From Nitrospirales bacterium (GTDB lineage: Bacteria; Nitrospirota; Nitrospiria; Nitrospirales; UBA8639), in contig JACDDF010000100.1 in the NCBI GenBank assembly GCA_013817135.1, forward strand, positions 1-7,202: a stretch of DNA of 7,202 nt, read 5' to 3'. The first letter of the stretch is position 1. The number at the start of each line of letters is the position of its first letter. Below, one piece after another: positions 1 to 6,604 of the stretch. The position numbers and the translations under genes were made by a program. Under the pieces are notes generated by a model. It saw only the letters and a list, made by a program, of their open reading frames with translations. It made no database searches and was not told the origin of the DNA.

Positions 1-116
1 CCAGGCAACTGGGAGAGGAATGTGTCCAGCGCGCGATAACCCGATTGGATACTTTTGATAAGCAGGCCGACCCCTTACGACACATTGCCACTTATATAAT
101 GGCGCGACGATCTTGA
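1..116 (+). CDS. Polyprenyl (farnesyl/geranylgeranyl-type) diphosphate synthase, C-terminal fragment
   Basis: The reading frame is open from base 3 and ends in TGA at 114-116, leaving only the last 37 residues; the rest lies upstream of the window. The tail contains AITRLDTFDKQADPLRHIA and ends YIMARRS. This matches the usual end of trans-prenyltransferases: an 'Ai..L..f...adpLr.iA.yi..R' helix and an R-rich terminus. The family condenses isopentenyl diphosphate with allylic diphosphates to make C15 to C40 chains in the cytoplasm. The Asp-rich catalytic motifs are not in view, so chain length cannot be judged. The following genes (HpnA-type epimerase, CruF-like enzyme) use isoprenoid products, which supports the call. 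The identification rests on a short tail and is moderately sure; product specificity is unknown. Confidence 0.72.
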   Translation, partial: RQLGEECVQRAITRLDTFDKQADPLRHIATYIMARRS

Positions 117-248
117 GCCTTTATAATTGTATGGCCCTGCGGTCTTGAATACGACCTTACGCCATCCCACCCTTTCTCATTTACAACAGTTCTGTCGGTG
201 TAGGTCATGCTGGATTGTTATTAAACGCGTTGGCAACGTCAGAATTTT

Positions 249-1235
249 ATGAAAGTACTCATTACAGGGTCTTCTGGCTTCATTGGGGCTGCGGTGACAC
301 GGGCAGTCGTTGCGAAAGGCGATGAGGTCCGTGTCCTGGTTCGACCCACCAGCAATCTGAAAAATCTTGACGGGTTACCCGTCGAAACCGTTCATGGAGA
401 TTTGCAGGATCACCTGTCCCTCAAGAAAGCCATTGCCGGCTGCGAAGGGCTCTATCACGTGGCGGCGCATTATGCGTTGTGGGATCAAGACCCTTCTATC
501 TTTTATGCCATCAATGTCGAGGGGACCAAAAATTTGTTTCGTGCAGCAAGAGAGGCAGGTGTTCAACGAATTGTTTACACTAGTACGATTGGTGCGATCG
601 GGTTGCCTGATCAAGGGGGCCTTGGGAATGAAACACTCTTTCCCACGTTGGCCCAACTGGCAGGGGATTATAAGCGATCTAAGTTTTTGGCGGAGCAAGA
701 AGTCCTCCGTATGGCTCAAGAGGGCTTGCCTGTGGTTATTGTCAATCCAACGGCCCCAGTGGGAGAGCGGGACGTCAAACCCACTCCAACTGGCCAAATT
801 ATTGTGGATTTTATGCGTGGCCGAATGTTGGCGTATATAGAGACCGGGATGAATTTGGTGGATGTTGAGGATGTGGCTATAGGGCATGTCCGAGCGATGG
901 AGCGCGGTCGGGTGGGTGAGCGGTATATTCTGGGCAATCAGAATCTTACACTGAAAGAAGTGTGTCAGATACTCAGTCGACTAACGGGAGTGCCTGCCCC
1001 GCGTCTTCGATTGCCTTGGAGGCTCGTGCTTCCCATGGCGCATGTGAATCAATGGATTGCCAATCTGGTGACCCACCGTCCCCCCAGAATTCCTTTGGAA
1101 GGGGTGCGGATGGCCAAGTATTACATGTATTATGATTGCACCAAGGCGCGAGAGGAACTGGAGTTACCACAGACGCCGGTGGAAACGGCCTTAAAAAAGT
1201 CAGTAGAATGGTTTCGCCAACATGGATATGCCTGA
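249..1235 (+). CDS. hpnA: HpnA-type hopanoid-associated NAD-dependent sugar epimerase (extended SDR)
   Basis: 328 residues, full length for the HpnA subfamily of extended short-chain dehydrogenases. Seen: an N-terminal Rossmann motif GSSGFIG at residues 7-13, an acidic residue after beta-3 (HGDL, D51), the catalytic Ser/Thr region TSTIGAIG at 111-118, and the catalytic pair Y141/K145 in YKRSK. The NPTAPVGERD segment (166-175) and the C-terminal VEWFRQHGY are typical of the hopanoid-associated epimerases. The family is found with hopanoid genes and is thought to act on the sugar-derived side chain of bacteriohopanepolyols, but its exact reaction is not firmly established. The ATG at 249 is chosen because MKVLITGSSGFIG is the canonical start, although the Shine-Dalgarno match upstream is poor. 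It lies 132 nt after a prenyl synthase and 45 nt before a carotenoid gene. A related dihydroflavonol-reductase-like SDR of other function is the main alternative. Confidence 0.85.
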   Translation: MKVLITGSSGFIGAAVTRAVVAKGDEVRVLVRPTSNLKNLDGLPVETVHGDLQDHLSLKKAIAGCEGLYHVAAHYALWDQDPSIFYAINVEGTKNLFRAAREAGVQRIVYTSTIGAIGLPDQGGLGNETLFPTLAQLAGDYKRSKFLAEQEVLRMAQEGLPVVIVNPTAPVGERDVKPTPTGQIIVDFMRGRMLAYIETGMNLVDVEDVAIGHVRAMERGRVGERYILGNQNLTLKEVCQILSRLTGVPAPRLRLPWRLVLPMAHVNQWIANLVTHRPPRIPLEGVRMAKYYMYYDCTKAREELELPQTPVETALKKSVEWFRQHGYA

Positions 1236-1280
1236 CACCCCTCTCAAGTCTTAGCCATTTCCCATTGACGAAGCTAAGCT

Positions 1281-2093
1281 TTGGAATACTTTTATCTTCT
1301 CACAAACACATTCATACTCAGGCCCTATGTGTTTGTCTTTTTAGGCGTCTCCCTATATAGCGGGCAAAAACTTTTAGGATGGCGGCGGCCCGGCAGATTT
1401 TTCGGCCTCACGTGGGCAATTGCTTTTATTTGTGAATATGCCTCAACACGGATTGGGATCCCCTTTGGAGAGTATTTTTATACCGGGTCAACTCAAGGTC
1501 ATGAATTGTACTTTTCGAATATCCCCTTCATGGATTCTCTCTCCTTCTCGTTTTTATTGTTTGCCAGCTATTGTCTGGCTCTTGTGTTCGTCCTGCCGTC
1601 TGCGAAGCAGGCCGGGCAACAGGGATGGCGTTTCCGATCAGACGCTACGAACTTCGTGGCCTGTTATGGGCTTAACCGTCGTGTTTTGTACCTTTTCTGA
1701 TGTGATAATCGATCCAGTGGCTCTTCAGGGGGATCGATGGTTTTTGGGGAAAATTTATGGCTATCCACAAGAGGGGGTGTATTTGGTGTTCCCCTCGCGA
1801 ATTTTGCAGGATGGGCCGTGGTCGGATTTTTCTCACTTCTGGGCTACCGTTGGTTGGAACGAGGCCCATGTGCGTCAGACCCCATTCCTTTTGAGGTGGT
1901 GAAATGGGAATTGATTCTAGGAATTGGCCTTTATTACGGCGTTCTGGCCTTTAACTTGGGGGTGACTTTCTGGATTGGTGAAATGCTGATGGGTATCGTG
2001 GGAAGCTTTATTTTTGTACCCCTGACTGCGGTTCTTTTTAGTACTTTGTGGCGAGGATTGTTCGTTTTCAGAGTCGACGAATCTTCATTATGA
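1281..2093 (+). pseudogene. cruF: CruF-like carotenoid biosynthesis membrane protein (PF04240 family), interrupted by three single-base frameshifts
   Basis: Homology runs continuously from TTG 1281 to TGA 2091-2093 but uses three frames in turn. The first frame carries ILRPYVFVFLG, EYASTRIGIPFGEYFY and NIPFMDSLSFSFL. Around 1622-1670 a second frame carries MAFPIRRYELRGLLW. From about 1670 to 1780 a third frame carries SDVIIDPVALQGDRWFLG and IYGYPQEGVY. From about 1782 the first frame resumes with FGVPLANFAGW and the C-terminal membrane helices. Each switch equals one missing base, so the three sum to a codon. Restoring a G near 1622-1624, a G near 1667-1669 and a T near 1782-1785 would give about 271 residues, a normal family length. 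Family members are integral membrane carotenoid 1',2'-hydratases (CruF) or relatives. The TTG start follows an in-frame TAA at 1275, so no longer start exists. It may be a true pseudogene or homopolymer sequencing errors. Its position 45 nt after hpnA suggests co-transcription. Confidence 0.82.
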
Positions 2094-2128
2094 ACCACCG
2101 TGTCCCAAGGAGGTGTACCCCGCCATTG

Positions 2129-2149
2129 GTGGCCATGGCTTGAGGCCAC
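2129..2149 (+). repeat. Inverted repeat/hairpin upstream of the PF04020 gene
   Basis: GTGGCC (2129-2134) and GGCCAC (2144-2149) form a perfect 6-bp GC-rich stem with a 9-nt loop. No T-run follows, so it is not a standard terminator. A strong Shine-Dalgarno-like AAGGAGG at 2107-2113 precedes it without a well-placed start codon. Function unknown; a leader structure for the next gene is possible. Confidence 0.4.
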
Positions 2150-2175
2150 GACCGCAGGGTCGGTATGATGCAACC

Positions 2176-2577
2176 ATGAAGGGTTTTTTTATTCGATGCG
2201 GGATTACGGGGTTTGCGGTTTTGTTGGCAAGCCAGATTATCCCAGGCATTGAAATCACAGGGGTTGCGTCGGGGATCGCGGCAGTGATTATTCTTGCATT
2301 TCTTAATGCCATAATCCGCCCCGTGCTTTATCTGCTTTCAGCTCCATTTATTTTCGTCACGTTAGGGCTATTCATGGTTCTCATTAATGGATTCCTCCTC
2401 TATCTGGTATCAATCCTGGTCAAAGGATTTATTGTGTCAGGGTTTTGGCCAGCGGTGGGTGGCGCGCTCATTATTAGTCTGGTCAGTGGAGTATTAAATC
2501 TCTGGATTTCCGAGCAAGGCCGAATAGAGATTGTCACTCATCCTTCATCCGGTCGAAAAATTCGCCATATTAATTAA
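2176..2577 (+). CDS. PF04020 ('phage holin family 4', DUF360) small membrane protein
   Basis: 133 residues from ATG 2176. There are four hydrophobic helices, roughly residues 5-24, 28-47, 52-80 and 90-110, then a short polar tail ending KIRHIN. The conserved core is visible: NAIIRPVLYLL (44-54), followed by a Pro and then TLGLFMVLINGFLLYLV (62-78). This matches the family signature of N-x-x-x-R-P-x-L, TLG and N-G. Despite the name 'phage holin family', these are chromosomal inner-membrane proteins of unknown function found in many phyla, and no phage gene is nearby. ATG 2176 is preferred over an in-frame GTG at 2113, because the GTG overlaps its own Shine-Dalgarno sequence and the added residues (HGLRPRPQGRYDAT) are not membrane-like or family-like. 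It lies 82 nt after the carotenoid gene, so co-transcription is possible but unproven. Confidence 0.85.
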   Translation: MKGFFIRCGITGFAVLLASQIIPGIEITGVASGIAAVIILAFLNAIIRPVLYLLSAPFIFVTLGLFMVLINGFLLYLVSILVKGFIVSGFWPAVGGALIISLVSGVLNLWISEQGRIEIVTHPSSGRKIRHIN

Positions 2578-2608
2578 CGGGACAACCCCTGGAAGTTCCA
2601 TCCTGGCG

Positions 2609-2635
2609 TTGATGAGAGATTTAGGAATATATAGA
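2609..2635 (+). promoter_or_regulatory. Weak candidate sigma-70 promoter before the GAF kinase gene
   Basis: TTGATG (2609-2614) is followed by TATAGA (2630-2635) with a short 15-nt spacer, inside an AT-rich stretch 87 nt before the kinase start. Both boxes are imperfect and the spacing is short, so this is only a possibility. Confidence 0.2.
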
Positions 2636-2706
2636 GGGTTTGGGAAAGAACCCTTCCCCCTTAACCATCGGCATATCCCACACTGTTATTGTGCGCAAAT
2701 ATTCTG

Positions 2707-2712
2707 AGAGGA
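2707..2712 (+). promoter_or_regulatory. Ribosome binding site deciding the kinase start
   Basis: AGAGGA lies 9 nt before ATG 2722. This favours ATG 2722 over the in-frame GTG at 2689, which has no Shine-Dalgarno sequence and would place this site inside the coding region. Confidence 0.6.
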
Positions 2713-2721
2713 AACGCATGC

Positions 2722-4524
2722 ATGTCCAATCGCCTTGAATCCACACCAGCCGCCAAGCAACAAAGTACCCTTCAAAAGATTCTGACCTCTGTGGTCAATG
2801 AGGTCGGGATGGAAGCGGTCTTAGTTGCGATTATGACACATGATAGTGGACCATTAGTCGAGCAGGTTTCCCGGGGGTTTTCTCCAAGGGAAGTCCGCGC
2901 GATTCTTAGGGCGCTTTCAATGGAAGATTTGAAAAGTGTCGCCGTCCGTAATGGGGTTGGCGGGGAGTTGGAGAGCGTACTCAGAATTCGCATGGTCACT
3001 CCTGGGAGCAAGGTCGCGTTAGTCCTACCGTTAAAATTTGGGGGCCTGGTGTATGGCACGCTGGTGCTGGCCAGGAGAGAAAATTCCCCGCTGACCAAAA
3101 GAGAAAAAACGACTCTCTCAACCAATGTCTCGCATATTTCTACAGAATTAAAGAAAGCGGGACTATTTGGTTCCTCACTGATTTTGAGCAAGCCATTAGT
3201 GGGTAATGAACCTGTGGCATTGGCTGTGGCTGGGGAAGAGGGTCATGCGCCGGTGGCTCGAACGTATTCGACTGCGGAGGTCCAAGAGCGGATAGGGAGC
3301 ATTTTAACAGAAGAAGTGGAGGGGGGCCTGTTTTTTGATCGTGGCTGGGTCAGCATTTATGACCCTCTTGCCGCGACGCTGGAAGTGTTGGGTGTATTCG
3401 GAACTCAGAAACGGGATGTGACCCCGGGGCAGCTTCTCTCTTTAGATGATTCGGCTTCCGGGTGGTCTGTTCGTCATCGAAAGCCTCGCTGTGACAATAA
3501 TTTGGCTTCGACCCAAGGGCGGTTTCACGACTATAAGCAGCTGTATCGTGATCGCTTCGCGTCGACAATTGTCGTTCCTTTTTACGTCAGGGGACGAGTG
3601 GCGGGTACGGTCACGTTAGCGTCAAAAACTCCTAATAATTTCGATCAAACTGGGAGCGATTCCAAAAGTCTCGAAACCATTACGACCAAATTGGTGGAAT
3701 TGTTTGAAGATCCATCGTGTCACCTTTCCGTCATGGATGTCGCCCCTATTCAACCGGAACAACCTGCACTCAAAGGGCAGGTGATTGTTACTCCACCGGA
3801 GGGAGGGGATGTTCGTAAGGAAGAGCGACGTGCCGCACTGCATGAAGTGAGCTCGTTTCTGGCCACAGAAATCCGTGAACCTATTGGGTTTATCAGGGCT
3901 CAGCTAGAAGAAATTACGACCGACGCCGACCTAGATTTTGATTCGCAAACCCGGGTGGAAAATGCCATGCGGGATATGATTCGTATTGAAACCGTATTGA
4001 ATGAAATTCTAGATTTTGCCAAGCCATTGGAACTTGAACGAAAGATGTGCCGGGTTCAGGATCTATTGGATAAGGCTTTTTCATTGGTGTCGACGGACAT
4101 TCGCGTAAATCGCATTGAGGTCATCAAAAAGGTGCCGGCTCGGTTGGCCCAAGTCCGGTGGGATGAAGTGAAAATGCAACATGTATTCCTGTGTATTTTC
4201 AAAAATGCCATTGAAGCCATGTCTCCTGGAGGTCATTTGCGGGTGGAAGTCATGCTCACCAGAGCTCGAAAGCCTGAACTTCAGATAATTATTGCCAATG
4301 ATGGAGTGCCCATTCCAGCCGAGTTTGTGGATAAGGTGTTTGAGCCCTATTTCACCACAAAGCGATCAGGGACCGGGTTGGGTTTGGCGACCGTGAAAAA
4401 AGTCGTTGAAGAGCACCAGGGGCAGATTAGTATCGCTAGTGAGCCAGATAAGGGAACGACCGTCACCATTCTCATGCCAGCCCCACGACCAAGAACTCCG
4501 TATCGGCCTCGCCGTCCGGTTTGA
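2722..4524 (+). CDS. Cytoplasmic sensor kinase with two GAF domains and a HATPase domain; phosphoacceptor His replaced by Thr
   Basis: 600 residues with no membrane segment. A GAF-like domain spans about residues 15-150. A clearer second GAF spans about 190-335, with DSASGWSVRHRKP and a later RGRVAGTVTLASKTP segment. After a linker comes a dimerisation region (about 365-430), then an ATPase domain with the N-box FKNAIEAM (N495), a G1-like motif NDGVPIP (526-532), FEPYFTTK (540-547) and G2 GTGLGL (550-555), ending in GTTVTILMP. These are the hallmarks of HisKA/HATPase_c sensor kinases, which pass a phosphate to response regulators. The H-box, normally like aHEIRNPL, reads ATEIREPI here: Thr (codon ACA at 3865, residue 382) in place of His and Glu in place of Asn. 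H374, eight residues earlier, does not fit the motif. No response regulator gene is adjacent. The protein may be a signal-binding partner of another kinase rather than a self-phosphorylating enzyme. GAF ligand unknown. Confidence 0.88.
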   Translation: MSNRLESTPAAKQQSTLQKILTSVVNEVGMEAVLVAIMTHDSGPLVEQVSRGFSPREVRAILRALSMEDLKSVAVRNGVGGELESVLRIRMVTPGSKVALVLPLKFGGLVYGTLVLARRENSPLTKREKTTLSTNVSHISTELKKAGLFGSSLILSKPLVGNEPVALAVAGEEGHAPVARTYSTAEVQERIGSILTEEVEGGLFFDRGWVSIYDPLAATLEVLGVFGTQKRDVTPGQLLSLDDSASGWSVRHRKPRCDNNLASTQGRFHDYKQLYRDRFASTIVVPFYVRGRVAGTVTLASKTPNNFDQTGSDSKSLETITTKLVELFEDPSCHLSVMDVAPIQPEQPALKGQVIVTPPEGGDVRKEERRAALHEVSSFLATEIREPIGFIRAQLEEITTDADLDFDSQTRVENAMRDMIRIETVLNEILDFAKPLELERKMCRVQDLLDKAFSLVSTDIRVNRIEVIKKVPARLAQVRWDEVKMQHVFLCIFKNAIEAMSPGGHLRVEVMLTRARKPELQIIIANDGVPIPAEFVDKVFEPYFTTKRSGTGLGLATVKKVVEEHQGQISIASEPDKGTTVTILMPAPRPRTPYRPRRPV

Positions 4525-4545
4525 TTGAAAAAGCAAGTACCTGAA

Positions 4546-4568
4546 GCGACGACATTTCGCAATTTTTT
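4546..4568 (+). terminator. Weak candidate terminator after the GAF kinase gene
   Basis: GCGA (4546-4549) and TCGC (4557-4560) form only a 4-bp stem with a 7-nt loop, followed by AA and six T (4563-4568). The position, 22 nt after the kinase stop, is right but the stem is short. Confidence 0.3.
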
Positions 4569-4588
4569 GCCATTTTTGTTGTGTAAAC

Positions 4589-4617
4589 TTGACACTATCA
4601 GCCAATCTGAATAAGAT
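4589..4617 (+). promoter_or_regulatory. Strong sigma-70-type promoter for the small exported protein
   Basis: A perfect -35 box TTGACA (4589-4594), an ideal 17-nt spacer and a -10 box TAAGAT (4612-4617, 4 of 6 consensus bases). Transcription would begin near 4624, giving a leader of about 80 nt. It lies in an AT-rich gap between the kinase and the exported-protein gene, which therefore probably has its own transcript. Confidence 0.72.
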
Positions 4618-4693
4618 CGCTTTTTCTATTTGAATAAATTAGGACATGTACATATCCAGACCATTTTCTATTGTTAACCAGTCATAACCAACA

Positions 4694-4699
4694 AAGGAG
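4694..4699 (+). promoter_or_regulatory. Ribosome binding site deciding the start at 4707
   Basis: AAGGAG lies 7 nt before ATG 4707, directly ahead of a well-formed signal peptide. This rules out the longer in-frame TTG start at 4671. Confidence 0.8.
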
Positions 4700-4706
4700 C
4701 GGTCTT

Positions 4707-5060
4707 ATGAAAGGGATTGGAATTTTTCTTGGAACGGTGGGTGCTAGCACCTTCGCCCTATCAATGGCCTTTGCCAATCCAGGGTTGTTACCAGCTCACC
4801 CGGGGTATCCGGCTGCTGGGAAGTCTCCAGTGACAGGTCAAGCTACCGCCAATGATCCTGGCCAAACGAATGCAGGAGGAGAATCGAGTTTGTTGTCCTC
4901 TCAGGCATTTGGCAGCAAAGCAGCCATGAATGATGTCAGTGATCCTAATCGTGGGCGGATACAAAAGTCGGCTGGTGCTGGCCGTTTACCGCAAGTCGAA
5001 GGGCCGCTCAACAAAACCAACCCGAATCCAGCCGGGGCCAAATCGACTGTTATTAAGTAA
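4707..5060 (+). CDS. Small exported Pro/Gly/Asn-rich protein of unknown function
   Basis: 117 residues. The first 23 form a classic Sec signal peptide: Lys at residue 2, a hydrophobic core (about 4-20) and an AFA signal peptidase I site, with cleavage after A23. The mature chain of about 94 residues is low in complexity, rich in Pro, Gly, Asn, Ala and Ser, has no Cys, and looks mostly disordered. Visible short motifs are NPGLLPAHPGYP right after the cleavage site, GQATANDPGQTNAGGE (44-59), and near the end GAGRLPQVEGPLNKTNPNP. No enzymatic motif or lipobox is seen, so it should be periplasmic or secreted rather than a lipoprotein. The gene has its own strong promoter and a near-perfect terminator, which suggests a single-gene, probably well-expressed transcript. 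From memory it resembles small hypothetical proteins in Nitrospira genomes, but this was not checked. Function unknown. Confidence 0.8.
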   Translation: MKGIGIFLGTVGASTFALSMAFANPGLLPAHPGYPAAGKSPVTGQATANDPGQTNAGGESSLLSSQAFGSKAAMNDVSDPNRGRIQKSAGAGRLPQVEGPLNKTNPNPAGAKSTVIK

Positions 5061-5091
5061 TTTACTTTTTGTCAGTTTTAATACTCAGGAG

Positions 5092-5120
5092 AAGGGTGCC
5101 AGAAATGGCACCCTTTTTTT
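5092..5120 (+). terminator. Strong intrinsic terminator
   Basis: A perfect 10-bp stem, AAGGGTGCCA (5092-5101) with TGGCACCCTT (5106-5115), is closed by a GAAA (GNRA) tetraloop and followed by a T-run to 5120. It lies 31 nt after the stop codon of the exported-protein gene and closes that unit. Confidence 0.95.
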
Positions 5121-5151
5121 GTATGGCCACTTCCTCCCGAGTAATTTATTA

Positions 5152-5161
5152 GGACCGGTCC
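5152..5161. repeat. 10-bp perfect palindrome upstream of the methyltransferase gene
   Basis: GGACCGGTCC is self-complementary and lies 58 nt before the TTG start at 5220. It could be an operator half-site pair, but it is short enough to arise by chance. Confidence 0.25.
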
Positions 5162-5219
5162 ACTCCTCATTCCATGATTCTTTTGATTCTGACCATCAAC
5201 AAATTAGGCTGGACTTGCC

Positions 5220-6287
5220 TTGAACCGGATTGATACGGAACTTGGCAACGCCTTGAAGGGCAAAATTCGAACGCAAGGGCCAATGACCTTCAGGGACTTT
5301 ATGGCTGCGGCCTTATATGATGAAAATATGGGGTTTTATGCAAAGGCACCAAAAATTGGGAGTCCTGATGGGCCGTTTGACACCAATGCAAGATTTCCGG
5401 CCTTTGGATATGCCATTGCCAAAGCCATCACTTATGCAGAGAAGGTGATAGGTTTTCCTCTACGGGTTTTGGAATTAGGTGGAGGAACAGGTCAGTTAGG
5501 GAACAATATTATTTCTTGTCTTGAAAACGATCATGAATACGTAGTTCTAGAACCAAGCCAAGGGTTGCGAGCCAATCAACAGCAAAGAGGATTGCATGCA
5601 ATCCAAAATATTGACTCTTTACCACCAAAACCGACATTTGTATTCGGAAACGAAGTGCTTGATGCGTTGCCTGTTCATCGAGTGATGGGTATGGGACATG
5701 AGGAAGTTTTGGAATTGTATGTGGATCTAGATGAGGATGGCGAGTTTTGTGAGCAACCGAGACCTCTTTCAACTATGGCTTTAGTCGAGCGGTTGAGTGG
5801 CGATAGGGTGCAGCTTGGGCGAGGGCAAGTCGCAGAAATTTGTTTGGAGTTGAAACCATTCTTCAAAAGCATATGGAGAGTTGTGGATCCAGGGTATGTG
5901 ATTTTTGTCGATTATGGCGATCACGCGTCAAATTTATATTCACATCGGCATAGAAACGGGACTCTTCGTTCTTACTATCACCAGCAACAATTATATGACC
6001 AGTTTTTTGCTGTGGGCCAACAAGATTTGACGGCTGATGTGGATTATACCGCTGCTTGCTTCCTTGCAGAAGAGGTCGGTTTTGAGGTGGATGGGCTTAT
6101 CCCGCAAGGAATATGGCTGCGCAATCTTGGAATTCTGGATTATAAAGGGCCAACAGGTGATAGGGAATCTGATCAAGAAGAGATTGATGTGCTCACTAGG
6201 CCTGCTCGTTTGGGGAGTACCTTTGACGTTCTCATATTCAAAACAAAAGGTCTTTCTAATGGGCCAGGTCTACAACCAGCTTCATGA
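5220..6287 (+). CDS. MidA/NDUFAF7-family SAM-dependent methyltransferase (PF02636)
   Basis: 355 residues. Seen: an N-terminal FRDFMAAALYDENMGFY (24-40), the family's 'FM..aLY.pe.GyY' entry motif; the SAM-binding loop LELGGGTGQLG (84-94); an acidic residue ending the next strand (VVLEPS, E111); GNEVLDALPVHR (143-154); FVDYGD (229-234); GTLRSYYHQ (247-255); and DLTADVDYTA (269-278). All are diagnostic for MidA/NDUFAF7. The mitochondrial member dimethylates an Arg in the NDUFS2 subunit of respiratory complex I; the bacterial substrate is not established, though a protein arginine is a reasonable inference. The start is TTG 5220: an in-frame TAG at 5205 blocks extension, and the next ATG (5283) would remove part of the N-terminus. 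The Shine-Dalgarno match is weak. The gene sits alone, after the terminator of the previous unit, with no complex I genes in view. Confidence 0.87.
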   Translation: MNRIDTELGNALKGKIRTQGPMTFRDFMAAALYDENMGFYAKAPKIGSPDGPFDTNARFPAFGYAIAKAITYAEKVIGFPLRVLELGGGTGQLGNNIISCLENDHEYVVLEPSQGLRANQQQRGLHAIQNIDSLPPKPTFVFGNEVLDALPVHRVMGMGHEEVLELYVDLDEDGEFCEQPRPLSTMALVERLSGDRVQLGRGQVAEICLELKPFFKSIWRVVDPGYVIFVDYGDHASNLYSHRHRNGTLRSYYHQQQLYDQFFAVGQQDLTADVDYTAACFLAEEVGFEVDGLIPQGIWLRNLGILDYKGPTGDRESDQEEIDVLTRPARLGSTFDVLIFKTKGLSNGPGLQPAS

Positions 6288-6580
6288 GTGATCCTGTCAA
6301 AATATCCACTAGCCTGCCAAATCTCACCATATTTTTAATTGAACTGACATAGGCCGATGGAAATAGAAATATGTGGAGAGCGGAGTCAAAAAATAATATT
6401 TTTCAAAACCAACAAGATGCCTAATTTATAGTCAGTATTTCTAGTACCCACAAAATGTGCGTTTACTCTTTTTTTTTATCACAAAATATTGTAGACTCAA
6501 AAAATTCATTCGATTGTCTAGTGATCTCCTTTCATTTTCCGCAATCATACATACCTAATTAGTTGGTGCTTTTCGAGACC

Positions 6581-6604
6581 TCACGTGGTGCGTGGCACGC
6601 GTGA
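6581..6604. repeat. Imperfect inverted repeat overlapping the sigma-54-like promoter
   Basis: TCACG (6581-6585) pairs with CGTGA (6600-6604), and the inner GTGC (6588-6591) with GCAC (6595-6598) around a 3-nt centre. It overlaps the -24 box, so it could be a binding site for a regulator or simply part of the promoter sequence. Confidence 0.3.

Noticed and set aside
367..840. 157-aa plus-strand frame overlapping the epimerase gene
   Set aside because: It is an out-of-frame shadow with low-quality composition; the epimerase frame carries all the motifs.
375..887. 170-aa open frame on the minus strand inside the epimerase gene
   Set aside because: It is fully antisense to a strongly supported gene, has no Shine-Dalgarno sequence and shows no recognisable motif.
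2113..2175. Longer GTG start for the PF04020 protein
   Set aside because: The GTG touches its Shine-Dalgarno sequence with no spacer, and the added residues do not look like family sequence.
2176..2577. Prophage remnant suggested by the 'phage holin' family name
   Set aside because: PF04020 proteins are common chromosomal membrane proteins, and no endolysin, integrase or structural phage gene is nearby.
2772..3191. 139-aa minus-strand frame inside the GAF kinase gene
   Set aside because: Antisense shadow without a ribosome binding site or family resemblance.
4930..5223. 97-aa plus-strand frame spanning the end of the exported-protein gene and the terminator
   Set aside because: It reads through a strong terminator and out of frame through a well-supported gene.
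6469..6477. Run of nine T as a possible terminator of the methyltransferase gene
   Set aside because: It is about 180 nt past the stop codon and only a 4-bp stem (CACA/TGTG) precedes it, too weak to call.
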